Shown one piece after another: positions 52,911-61,726 of a DNA stretch of 64,000 nucleotides. This stretch comes from Aegicerativicinus sediminis (GTDB taxonomy: Bacteria > Bacteroidota > Bacteroidia > Flavobacteriales > Flavobacteriaceae): the NCBI RefSeq assembly GCF_015476115.1, contig NZ_CP064295.1, forward strand, positions 2,846,001 through 2,910,000, written 5' to 3'. Below the pieces are notes generated by a model. That model did not search any database and was not told the DNA's origin. It was given only the letters and a program-made list of their open reading frames with translations. How positions within the stretch are numbered: the stretch's first letter is position 1; the number at the start of each line of letters is the position of its first letter. A program made the position numbers and the translations under genes.

Positions 52911-53684
52911 ATGAACTCCAGAGAAGCAAAGTTGAAAGCATTTGATCGTCTCCTAACAATTATGGACGATCTCCGTGAGAAATGCCCTTGGGACAAAGAG
53001 CAGACCATGGAAACCTTGCGACACCTCACAATTGAAGAAGTTTATGAACTTGGGGATTCCATTTTGGAAAATGATTTAGAGGAAATCAAAAAGGAACTTG
53101 GTGACCTTCTATTGCATATAGTTTTTTATTCAAAAATAGGTGCTGAACAAAAGGCTTTCGATATTGCCGATGTAACTAATAGTATTTGCGAAAAATTAAT
53201 TACACGTCATCCTCACATTTATGGAGATGTTGAAGTCGCGAATGCTGATGACGTTAAACAAAATTGGGAACAGATAAAATTAAAGGAAGGTAAAAAATCT
53301 GTACTTCAAGGAGTGCCAAAAAGTTTACCAGCAATGGTAAAAGCGAACCGCATTCAAGATAAGGTTGCAGGCGTTGGTTTTGATTGGGAAGAACCAAATC
53401 AAGTCTGGTTGAAAGTAGAGGAGGAACTAGCCGAGTTAAAATCCGAAACAGAAAATGGTACAACCGAAACCATAGAAAATGAATTGGGCGATGTATTTTT
53501 TTCCTTAATAAATTACGCCCGCTTTTTAAATGTAAATCCAGAAAATGCGCTGGAACGTACGAATAAAAAGTTTATTAGGCGATTTAATTATTTAGAAGGT
53601 AAGGCCAATGAGATTGGTCGTTCACTTAAAGACATGTCTTTGAAGGAAATGGATGTTTTCTGGGAAGAAGCAAAAAAAATATAA
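52911..53684 (+). CDS. mazG: nucleoside triphosphate pyrophosphohydrolase
   Basis: 257 residues with two MazG domains. The first has LTIEEVYELGDSI plus KKELGDLLLHIVF, and the second KVEEELAELKSE plus ENELGDVFFSLINYAR, both with the EExxE...ExxD magnesium motif. It hydrolyses non-canonical or excess NTPs and affects ppGpp levels in other bacteria. It follows the DUF5606 gene and is followed by a hairpin at 53833. Confidence 0.95.
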   Translation: MNSREAKLKAFDRLLTIMDDLREKCPWDKEQTMETLRHLTIEEVYELGDSILENDLEEIKKELGDLLLHIVFYSKIGAEQKAFDIADVTNSICEKLITRHPHIYGDVEVANADDVKQNWEQIKLKEGKKSVLQGVPKSLPAMVKANRIQDKVAGVGFDWEEPNQVWLKVEEELAELKSETENGTTETIENELGDVFFSLINYARFLNVNPENALERTNKKFIRRFNYLEGKANEIGRSLKDMSLKEMDVFWEEAKKI

Positions 53685-53832
53685 TTTTTTTCCATTTCAA
53701 AAATCCAAACTTACATTTCTACCCGTATATGTATATAGAAACTTAGTAAAGTTTCATAATCATAAGTAGGTAATCTTAATTATATATTTAAGCGGATGTA
53801 ATTAGGATTTAAAATTTAGTTTAGTTAGGGGT

Positions 53833-53861
53833 AAAATCCTGTCTGTTTCAGACAGGATTTT
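53833..53861 (+). terminator. terminator hairpin between mazG and the DUF349 gene
   Basis: A perfect 13-bp stem (AAAATCCTGTCTG and CAGACAGGATTTT) with a TTT loop, followed by a TATTATT stretch. It lies 148 bp after mazG and 92 bp before the convergent stop, so it can end both transcripts. Confidence 0.75.
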
Positions 53862-53953
53862 ATTATTGTAAAGAAGTCGTTTTTTTAAAATCTGCTTTGT
53901 AAAAGTCAGAAGCAACAGGTGTAATTATAAATTTTTAAAATTACCTAAACGTT

Positions 53954-56173
53954 TTAATACATATCTTTCAGTTTACGTAATTTTTCCTCCCACATATGTA
54001 ATTCGCTCTTGTGTTTATCTATATTCTTAATTACTTCTTTTAAGAGTGGGTTATTATCATCAACATTAGAAAAGAACTGCATGTTGTTTTCCAATTGATT
54101 AATTTCAGACCTTACCTCGTCAATTTTTTTACGAATAAAATTATGTTCATTGTCAAGCAAATCTGTAGTATCTGGTTTCTGAAGAGACTCAAGTTTATTT
54201 TCGTATTTAATCATTTCGATCTCCTCTTTATCCATCTTCAACTTGTTGAATAAATCATCAATCGCCTTATTAAATTTCCCCTCAATATACCTTTTGTGAT
54301 GTGGAACCTGGCCCAAATCCTTCCATTGCTCAATCAATTCTTTGATGGTTTCCTGATCTTGTTTAGGCTTGCCCTCTAATTTCAAATCTTTTAAGCTATC
54401 TAAGATTTTCACTTTTTTATCAAAAGCATCATATAATTCTTTATTATCCTGACGCTTTTGTTCGTGAAAACGATCGAAATAATGGTTACAGGCCTTTTTA
54501 AATTGTTTCCAAATCTTATCACTTTCCTTTCTGGGTACGTGCCCGATTTTCTTCCAATCGTTCTGAATCTTTTTCATTAAAGGAGTGACAGTTGAAAAAT
54601 CATCACTATCCTTATTATCCTCTGCAATCTTAATTAAATCTTGTTTCTTTTTAAGATTGTCGTATTGATCCTTTTTTAAATTTTTATAAAATGCATTTTT
54701 ACTTCTATTAAACGATCTTACGGCATTTTTGAACTTTGTCCATGTAGCATCAGTTACTTTCTTTGGCACTTTTCCAGCATCAAAGAAATCTTGACGTAGT
54801 TTCTCTATTTGCTTAATTTTCTTTTGCCAATTTTGGTGCGAATCGTTTCCTTCGTCAACGACGGCTTTAATCTTATCAATGATAACTTCTTTACGCTCTA
54901 GGTTGGCTTCATAAGCCTTGTCTAGGTCAGCATAATAAGCTTGTCTTTTGTCATGAATCGCTTTTGTTGCATTGCTGAAACGCTCCCAAATTTCCTCCCT
55001 ATGTTCTTTACCAACCGGGCCAAGATCTTCTTTCCACATTTTGTGGAGAATCTGCAATTCGCGGAAAGCCCTATTTACATTATCATCTACCGCTAATTCT
55101 TCGGCACGCTCAATAATTTTGAGTTTTTGCTCGAGATTATGTTTAAAATCCATATCCCGTAAATCTCTATTGAGGTGGAGGAAGTCATAGAAATTTTCTA
55201 CATGATGATGGTAATTATTCCAAGTATTATTGTATTTCTCACGGGGTATGGGGCCTGAATTTCTCCAGCGCTCTTGTAATTCCTTAAAATGTTTGTAAGT
55301 GGTATTAATGTCCTCTTCAACATTTATAAGGCTTTTAATTTCCTCAATAATCTCTAAGCGCTGGTCTAAGTTGGCCTTTAAATTAGCCTCGCGATTTTTA
55401 TAATAAGTTGATAATCCTTCTTTGTAAGTTTTATAAAGGCTATTAAAGCGTTTTTTAACAGGGGAAGAAAAATAAAAATCTATTTCATGTCCTCCTTCAT
55501 TGAGGAATTCCTCTTTCTTTTCGTCTAAAAGCGCATCAAATTTGGATTTGAATTCAGAACGTATTTCATCAACATGAGATTTAATGGTCTGAATTTTTGA
55601 GCTTTTTAGGAGTTTTTCAAATTCGTTCGCTAACGCATCCAAATCCATAGAGTGATAATCCTTGGATTGAATGGTATGACGTTCAACATTATCTTCATCC
55701 TCTGCATCTTCAGCATTTGAATCCTCTATTTCTTCAACGTGTTTCTCTTCCTTTTTTCCTTTTTCAGCAGCCGTTGAGGATGATATTTCAATATTGTCTT
55801 TTTCTAAGACTTTTTCTTCCTCAGCATTTCCATCAGTTTCAGTGGAAACAGTATTTGATTCTTTATCGGCTGTAGGATCATCTCCTGATGAAGCTTCAAC
55901 TTCATTTTCTGTTATTCCCTCTTCTATTTCAGTGATGTCAGATGAATCATCATCTTCCTCTTGAGAGTCTAATTTTATCTCATTAAGTTGTTCTAAAGAA
56001 TCATTTGACTGATCAGCTTTTGACTCTTCAATAAGTTCGTCTGAATTATTACTTACGATAGAATCTTCTTCATTTTGCTCAACAGCATTTGAGGCTTCAT
56101 TTAAGCTTTCTTCACTCGTCTTTTGTATGTTCGATGGTCCGTCTGCATTCAGCAGGTTATCTTTCTCCGTCAT
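53954..56173 (-). CDS. DUF349 repeat protein with acidic N-terminus
   Basis: 739 residues. Residues 1-165 are low-complexity and very acidic with many Glu, Asp and Ser. From about 170 on there are about five DUF349 repeats with the recurring WKxxGxVPxxxxxxxWxxFxxA pattern (for example WRNSGPIPREKYNNTW, WKEDLGPVGKEHREEIW and WKKIGHVPRKESDKIW). The C-terminal tail is coiled coil. A role in RNA or cell-division regulation has been proposed for the family; I cannot say what it does here. It has 77 bp to aroE. Confidence 0.9.
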   Translation of the reverse strand: MTEKDNLLNADGPSNIQKTSEESLNEASNAVEQNEEDSIVSNNSDELIEESKADQSNDSLEQLNEIKLDSQEEDDDSSDITEIEEGITENEVEASSGDDPTADKESNTVSTETDGNAEEEKVLEKDNIEISSSTAAEKGKKEEKHVEEIEDSNAEDAEDEDNVERHTIQSKDYHSMDLDALANEFEKLLKSSKIQTIKSHVDEIRSEFKSKFDALLDEKKEEFLNEGGHEIDFYFSSPVKKRFNSLYKTYKEGLSTYYKNREANLKANLDQRLEIIEEIKSLINVEEDINTTYKHFKELQERWRNSGPIPREKYNNTWNNYHHHVENFYDFLHLNRDLRDMDFKHNLEQKLKIIERAEELAVDDNVNRAFRELQILHKMWKEDLGPVGKEHREEIWERFSNATKAIHDKRQAYYADLDKAYEANLERKEVIIDKIKAVVDEGNDSHQNWQKKIKQIEKLRQDFFDAGKVPKKVTDATWTKFKNAVRSFNRSKNAFYKNLKKDQYDNLKKKQDLIKIAEDNKDSDDFSTVTPLMKKIQNDWKKIGHVPRKESDKIWKQFKKACNHYFDRFHEQKRQDNKELYDAFDKKVKILDSLKDLKLEGKPKQDQETIKELIEQWKDLGQVPHHKRYIEGKFNKAIDDLFNKLKMDKEEIEMIKYENKLESLQKPDTTDLLDNEHNFIRKKIDEVRSEINQLENNMQFFSNVDDNNPLLKEVIKNIDKHKSELHMWEEKLRKLKDMY

Positions 56174-56250
56174 TTTACAATGAAAATTGGTTCAAAACAT
56201 AAATATACGGACATGACTTGAATAAAAAAAGAAAGTTGATTTAGTCGACC

Positions 56251-56988
56251 TCAGCCTTTTGTCCAAATTTTCCAAGCCTTTTCAGCTTGTAGTTCTAACA
56301 TTTGTTGTCCATTTAAGGTTGTGGCTCCTTTAAGTTCTCCAACAATGAGGAATTTTGTGGCAGGAGGGTTATAGATTAGGTCGTAAAGAATATGATTTTC
56401 ACCTATACCTTCAAACGGAATATCAGGGCAATCATTAACATTTGGATAAGTGCCTATAGGCGTGCAATTAATTATAATGCTATAAGATGAAATGATTTGA
56501 TCTGTTAAGTCTGAATAAAGAAATTTTACGCCAGGTCGATTTGTCCTAGAAACATAATCATAATCTATTTTTAGTTCTTTTAAGGCAAAGGCAACTGCCT
56601 TGGAGGCTCCGCCAGTTCCCAGAATTAAGGCATTAGTGTGAATTGGTTTTAGATGAGGCTCTAAAGATTTTTTAAATCCGTAATAATCAGTATTATATCC
56701 CTTTAAAAATCCAGAGGGAAAACGTTTGATAACATTTACTGCACCAATATCTTTTGCCTTTTTATCTAAATCATCCAAAAAAGGAATAATACTTTGTTTA
56801 TAGGGTATTGTAACATTGAAGCCTTGGACATCGAGATTGTTATCTAAAATAGTTTTGAAGCTCTCAACAGTTTCTATATCGAAATTCACATAATGATGAT
56901 CTAATCCTTCTTTTTCAAATTTTGTATTGAAATATCCTCTCGAGAAGGAGTAAGAAATGTTTTTTCCTAATAAACCAAATTCAGCCAT
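56251..56988 (-). CDS. aroE: shikimate dehydrogenase
   Basis: 245 residues, normal for the family. It reduces 3-dehydroshikimate with NADPH in aromatic amino-acid synthesis. The substrate site is seen in FNVTIPYKQSI with the catalytic Lys, the cofactor site in LGTGGASKAVAFAL and YNTDYYGF, and the end in LNGQQMLELQAEKAWKIW. The start codon shares one base with the stop of the upstream DUF368 gene. Confidence 0.95.
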   Translation of the reverse strand: MAEFGLLGKNISYSFSRGYFNTKFEKEGLDHHYVNFDIETVESFKTILDNNLDVQGFNVTIPYKQSIIPFLDDLDKKAKDIGAVNVIKRFPSGFLKGYNTDYYGFKKSLEPHLKPIHTNALILGTGGASKAVAFALKELKIDYDYVSRTNRPGVKFLYSDLTDQIISSYSIIINCTPIGTYPNVNDCPDIPFEGIGENHILYDLIYNPPATKFLIVGELKGATTLNGQQMLELQAEKAWKIWTKG

Positions 56989-57998
56989 TATCTCTTAATT
57001 CTATCGCCATACCATGCAAGGGCAAGAATAATGAAAATACCAATAGCAATATAAAAAATTGCGATCATTGTTTCGGAAGACCAAGTTGGGATGTAACGGT
57101 CGTAATTTTCAATGATTTTTTGCCCAGAAGAATCTAGTAGGGGTGTTCCATCCGCATTCAGGCGATAGAATGTATACTTCCAAGGCCAAACGACTCCTAA
57201 TGAGCCAATTATAAATCCAATAATCGTTGCAATGGTGAAGTTTTTATAATGTTTAAGTATATAACTCAGTATGTGGGATAAGGTTACCAGACCTATAATT
57301 GAGCCAAATGTAAAAACAGCTAAAACCTTCAACATTCTTACCCGTTCGGTATCGTTTGTAAAACTAAAATCCCAACGGAGTATATCTGCCATTGTATCGT
57401 ATAAGGCATTTACTGAATCAACAAGGAGCAAAACATAATTACCAAGTAATATCAGTATAAAGGATCCAGAAAAGCCAGGTAAGGTCATTCCTGAAACACT
57501 TATCATTCCGCAAAATAAAACGAACCATAAATTGTCATTTTCTTTAGCAGGGTCTAAGAAACTGATTGCAACACCCACAACGCATCCTGAAATTAAGGCT
57601 GTTAATGTGCGATAATCCCATTGGTTAAAATCTCTATAGATATAGTAAATAGAACCGATTATCATCCCAAAAAATAAGCTCCAAACATATAGTTCATATC
57701 TTTCCAAAAGAAAATCCAACACTTTTGATATACTGAAATAGCTGAATACCATCCCTAACAATAAAATGAATAAGAATTTGCCATTTAAGTAGTTGTAAAG
57801 ACTTTTGAACCGTCCATTTAATAAAAGCAATAATGCTTTGCGATTAATTTTTTGTAAGGAGTAAATGAACTCCTCATAGAACCCAGCAACAAAAGCTACT
57901 ACACCACCAGAAACACCAGGAACCTTGTTAGCAGCTCCCATTGCCAATCCCTTCAAGAAGAGTAATAATTTATCTGCAGTTGTACGAGTTCTTTCCAT
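56988..57998 (-). CDS. DUF368 (PopT-type) undecaprenyl-phosphate translocase family protein
   Basis: 336 residues with about eight membrane helices. The N-terminal hallmark GLAMGAANKVPGVSGGVVAFVAGFYEEFI and the second, inverted-looking repeat SVSGMTLPGFSGSFILILLG are typical of DUF368. Family members (PopT) recycle undecaprenyl phosphate across the inner membrane. A loop near residues 275-305 carries YRLNADGTPLLDSSGQ. It is the downstream member of a tandem pair and is coupled to aroE. Confidence 0.9.
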   Translation of the reverse strand: MERTRTTADKLLLFLKGLAMGAANKVPGVSGGVVAFVAGFYEEFIYSLQKINRKALLLLLNGRFKSLYNYLNGKFLFILLLGMVFSYFSISKVLDFLLERYELYVWSLFFGMIIGSIYYIYRDFNQWDYRTLTALISGCVVGVAISFLDPAKENDNLWFVLFCGMISVSGMTLPGFSGSFILILLGNYVLLLVDSVNALYDTMADILRWDFSFTNDTERVRMLKVLAVFTFGSIIGLVTLSHILSYILKHYKNFTIATIIGFIIGSLGVVWPWKYTFYRLNADGTPLLDSSGQKIIENYDRYIPTWSSETMIAIFYIAIGIFIILALAWYGDRIKR

Positions 57999-58006
57999 TT
58001 GTGGAT

Positions 58007-58927
58007 CTATTGGTATTTATTACCAATCTTTTCAAGAATGAAAATAGTTAAAAATCCAAATAGCATTAACAATACCGCCCAGAGGATATTAGGATCACCC
58101 TCATAAGCATAGGGGGAAATACTTTTCTCTAAAACAGGAACTTGCATTCCGTCGGAATCAATCCTCCATGTTAGGACCTTTTTCCAAGGCCATATCTTAT
58201 TTAAAGAACCCGCTATAAACCCGGTTAATACGGCAAGGGTAATGTTATGGTAACGTTTGAATAACCATTTTAATACCCTGCTAAAACTTAATAAGCCAAC
58301 TATCGCACCTATAACAAATAGGGCAATCCGTTTGAAATCAAAATCGTGTACTGCATCTGTAAGAGATTTATAAGCGCCTATGATAACCAGTATAAATGCA
58401 CCAGAAATTCCCGGAAGAATCATAGCGCAAATTGCCAATGCACCTGCGAATATTAAGAATGAAGGGTTATTATTTTCTGAAAGGCTTGGTAAAGTTGAGA
58501 TATAAAATGCTATGAAGGCCCCAACAATGAACCCCAAAATAACAGCCAATGTCCACTTTTTAATTTGTTTAGCCACAAAATAAATACTTGCCACAACCAA
58601 ACCAAAGAAGAATGACCATATTAAAATGGGTTCATGTTCAATTAGGTATTTTGCCAATCTCATGAAGGAAACAAAACTTATGACTATACCAGTTAATAGA
58701 GCCAATAAAAAATTGCCATTTAGCTTAATCCAGAATGATTTAAACCCTTCATTTAAAAGGGTTTTTAAAAGGGAAAGATTTACATTGCTGATTGTAGTTA
58801 TTAGCTCCTCGTAGATTCCAGCGATAAGAGCTATTGTGCCTCCAGACACTCCAGGAACCGCATCTGCGGCTCCCATAGCCAATCCTTTTAAAATAATAAC
58901 AACATAATCAATTAACCGTCTTTGCAT
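58007..58927 (-). CDS. DUF368 (PopT-type) undecaprenyl-phosphate translocase family protein
   Basis: 306 residues with about eight membrane helices and the same two signature repeats: GLAMGAADAVPGVSGGTIALIAGIYEELI and CAMILPGISGAFILVIIG. It is 30 residues shorter than its neighbour, mainly in the last loop. The two are plainly paralogous but divergent, so the duplication is not recent. It starts a run that continues through the second copy and aroE. Confidence 0.9.
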   Translation of the reverse strand: MQRRLIDYVVIILKGLAMGAADAVPGVSGGTIALIAGIYEELITTISNVNLSLLKTLLNEGFKSFWIKLNGNFLLALLTGIVISFVSFMRLAKYLIEHEPILIWSFFFGLVVASIYFVAKQIKKWTLAVILGFIVGAFIAFYISTLPSLSENNNPSFLIFAGALAICAMILPGISGAFILVIIGAYKSLTDAVHDFDFKRIALFVIGAIVGLLSFSRVLKWLFKRYHNITLAVLTGFIAGSLNKIWPWKKVLTWRIDSDGMQVPVLEKSISPYAYEGDPNILWAVLLMLFGFLTIFILEKIGNKYQ

Positions 58928-58972
58928 TAATTTAATTTCAAAAAAAGAAAGTAAAGGTAGGTAATTTTAATG

Positions 58973-60379
58973 CTAAGATTTTTCGGTAACCGCTATTATG
59001 TTTTTAACAGCTTGTAATTCTGTTATCGATGGAAATAATTCTTTAATGATGAATTGATATTCTTGGTTGATTAATACCCCATTTTTTAGATGAAAAATAC
59101 CTTTCTCATTTTGTTGGACCATGAAATTTAGACCTGCTAATCGGTATTCTATCTCTGCATTTTCTGGGTAAAATTCGGCGGCTTGCATCAGATTTATTAT
59201 TGAAGCTTCATATTCTCCTAAATTGGTGAGAATGTCCGCCCTAGAAATCCAAGTTTCAAGTTCGTAATTGCCATAATCAAGAGATTTTTTATAACCAACT
59301 TCAGCTTCTTCTAAAAAGTTTAGACGGTGGTTAATAACGGCATATAATTTCCAATATGCCACATTTTCACAATCTATATTAATTGCTTTATTTATATAAT
59401 AAAGGGCTTTCTGGTAGTTTTTTGACCGATTATAAAATTTTGTAATAGCAATCCACCCTTTGTCGAGTAACGGATCCTCGTGAACAGTTTTATAATAAAA
59501 GTCTACTGCTAAATCTAGGTTACCCATTTTTTCGTGACAATGGCCAATTCGCAATAAAGCAAAAGAGGTTGGTTCGTCTAAAGTAAGAGTCATTTCATAA
59601 AACTCAATAGCTTCATTATAGCACTTCAATTTTTCTAAAACCTTACCTTTTTCAAGATAGGCTCCAACAAAGGTGTCATCTGAAATTATGGCAAAATCAA
59701 AAGCGGCCAAAGCTTTTTTCCATTCTTTTAAAGAGGTAAATTGTAATCCAAGTTGATGCCAGGCCACTTCACAATATGGATTTTCATCCAGATAATTGTT
59801 CAGGAAATTTATAGCTTCCTTGTTCTTATTTAAGTAATCGAAACAAAAAATGATATTATACAAGGCAGAATAGTCATGCATGTCGATTTCCAAGCATTTT
59901 TCAAAATAACTCAGTGCGTCAGCATATTTTTCCAAGAATAGGTATTCCATACCAATAAGGGAAAAAAGATCTGCGTCATCATCCTGATCCTCTGTGAATT
60001 CTAAGGCAATCATCAATGCATTAATTGCTTGTTGATGTTGGTCTTTTTTAGATAAAATACTGGCCTTTTGGATGTAAATCTCTTCGTTGGACGGTTCCAG
60101 CTCATACAACTCATCCAGTATTTCTTCCGCTTTCTCTAGATCATTTTCTAGAATGCAGATCTCTGTTTTGTACAACCTTAAATTGGTTGAAGACGGATGC
60201 TGCTGTAAGCCCATTTTGATGGCTTTTTTTGCTAATGCAATTTTTCCGTTTTCAAGATAGTGCTGGATGATGTTTTCAAATTCATTTGAATCGAAGAAGA
60301 GGACGTTGTTGGTTTTGAGCATCGATTCAAATCGCGTTAAGGAAAGGTTGTTGTGGTCGTCTCTGTGACTAAACTCCAT
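58973..60379 (-). CDS. TPR repeat protein
   Basis: 468 residues made of about twelve tetratricopeptide-type helical repeats over residues 35-450, such as LEKAEEILDELYELEPSNEEIYIQKASIL and YADALSYFEKCLEIDMHDYSALYNIIFCF. No signal or membrane segment. TPR proteins bind other proteins; the partner is unknown. It lies 45 bp upstream of the DUF368 pair on the same strand. Confidence 0.9.
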   Translation of the reverse strand: MEFSHRDDHNNLSLTRFESMLKTNNVLFFDSNEFENIIQHYLENGKIALAKKAIKMGLQQHPSSTNLRLYKTEICILENDLEKAEEILDELYELEPSNEEIYIQKASILSKKDQHQQAINALMIALEFTEDQDDDADLFSLIGMEYLFLEKYADALSYFEKCLEIDMHDYSALYNIIFCFDYLNKNKEAINFLNNYLDENPYCEVAWHQLGLQFTSLKEWKKALAAFDFAIISDDTFVGAYLEKGKVLEKLKCYNEAIEFYEMTLTLDEPTSFALLRIGHCHEKMGNLDLAVDFYYKTVHEDPLLDKGWIAITKFYNRSKNYQKALYYINKAINIDCENVAYWKLYAVINHRLNFLEEAEVGYKKSLDYGNYELETWISRADILTNLGEYEASIINLMQAAEFYPENAEIEYRLAGLNFMVQQNEKGIFHLKNGVLINQEYQFIIKELFPSITELQAVKNIIAVTEKS

Positions 60380-60541
60380 AAGCAGTATATGATTTTAGGT
60401 ACTTAAATTTACTTTTCTATTTAGCGCTTTAACGAAATCTTAACGAATGTTTTTAACAAATTAATTAACATAATAAAATATATTTTTTGAAAAAACCTTG
60501 TAAAACTCTATGATTCAGAAGGATTGGTTCGCTCTTTTTTA

Positions 60542-61726
60542 CTATTGCTTAAGGTTGTTTAAAACATCAATTATTATGTCACAACCTTTTTTTAATTCCT
60601 CAATGCTTATTGTTAGAGGTGGTGTTATTCGCAGTGCCTTTCCTTCAAAAAGCAACCAAAATAATAACAGACCCCTATTTTTGCACTCAAGAATGACTTC
60701 AGAAGCCAATTCAGAATTTGGAAGCATTGCTGCTAACATTAAACCCTTTCCTCGAATTTCATTGATAAGTGGATGTTTTAAATAATTCCTTACAAACTTT
60801 TCTTTTTCCAGCGTTAGAGGGATTAAATCTGAAGAAGTAATTTCTTTTAATGTGGCAAGTGCGGCAGCGGAAATAACTGGATGGCCGCCAAATGTTGTGA
60901 TATGACCTAATTTTGGATTATCCATAAGGCAATCCATCATTTTCTTCGATGAGGTAAAAGCCCCAATTGGCATACCGCCTCCCAAACCTTTTCCTGTTAC
61001 CACAATATCTGGTACAACTCCATAATTTTGAAAGCCAAATAATTTTCCTGTTCGACCAATACCGGGTTGTATTTCATCTAAAATTAACAGCGCGCCAACT
61101 TCCTCACATCGCTTTTTAACTTTTAAGAGATAATTATTTTTTGGTTCCACGAAGCCAGCTCCTCCCTGTATTGTTTCTAAAATTACTGAAGCTGTTGATT
61201 TGGTAATTTTATCAATATCTTTTTCATTATTAAACTCAATAAAATTAATTCCAGGTATCAGAGGTCTGAAGGCTCGCTTACGATTTTCATAACCCATAAC
61301 ACTCATAGAGCCCATGGTATTACCATGATAGGCATTTATTGCTGATATTATTTCAGCTCTACCAGTATATCGTTTAGAGAGTTTTATAGCGCCTTCAATC
61401 GCTTCCGTTCCAGAATTTGTAAAATAGGTAGTCTGTAGTGGCTGAGGCATATGTTCAGCCATTAATTCAGCAAGAGCAACTGGCGCATCTTGTACAAATT
61501 CACCATAAACCATTACATGTAAATACTTATCAAGCTGCTCCTTGATGGCACTTACAACTTTGGGATTATTATGTCCAAGTGGACATGCAGAAACCCCTGC
61601 AATAAAATCGAGGTAAGGTTTTCCATTTTTGTCATAAATAAATGACCCCTCAGCTCTGTCTACTTCCACTACGAAAGGATGAGTTGAAGTCTGGGCCTGA
61701 AATTTCAAGAACCTCTCCAAACTCAT
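60542..61726 (-). CDS. class III aminotransferase (aspartate aminotransferase family)
   Basis: 394 residues, PLP enzyme of the ornithine/acetylornithine aminotransferase group. Cofactor motifs are NSGTEAIEGAIKLSKRYTGR, LILDEIQPGIGRTGKLF and VTGKGLGGGMPIGAF with the Schiff-base Lys, then GHITTFGGHPV. Substrate specificity cannot be read. It is coupled to the OstA-like gene by a 4-bp overlap, which is a familiar order in Flavobacteriaceae. Confidence 0.9.
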   Translation of the reverse strand: MSLERFLKFQAQTSTHPFVVEVDRAEGSFIYDKNGKPYLDFIAGVSACPLGHNNPKVVSAIKEQLDKYLHVMVYGEFVQDAPVALAELMAEHMPQPLQTTYFTNSGTEAIEGAIKLSKRYTGRAEIISAINAYHGNTMGSMSVMGYENRKRAFRPLIPGINFIEFNNEKDIDKITKSTASVILETIQGGAGFVEPKNNYLLKVKKRCEEVGALLILDEIQPGIGRTGKLFGFQNYGVVPDIVVTGKGLGGGMPIGAFTSSKKMMDCLMDNPKLGHITTFGGHPVISAAALATLKEITSSDLIPLTLEKEKFVRNYLKHPLINEIRGKGLMLAAMLPNSELASEVILECKNRGLLLFWLLFEGKALRITPPLTISIEELKKGCDIIIDVLNNLKQ

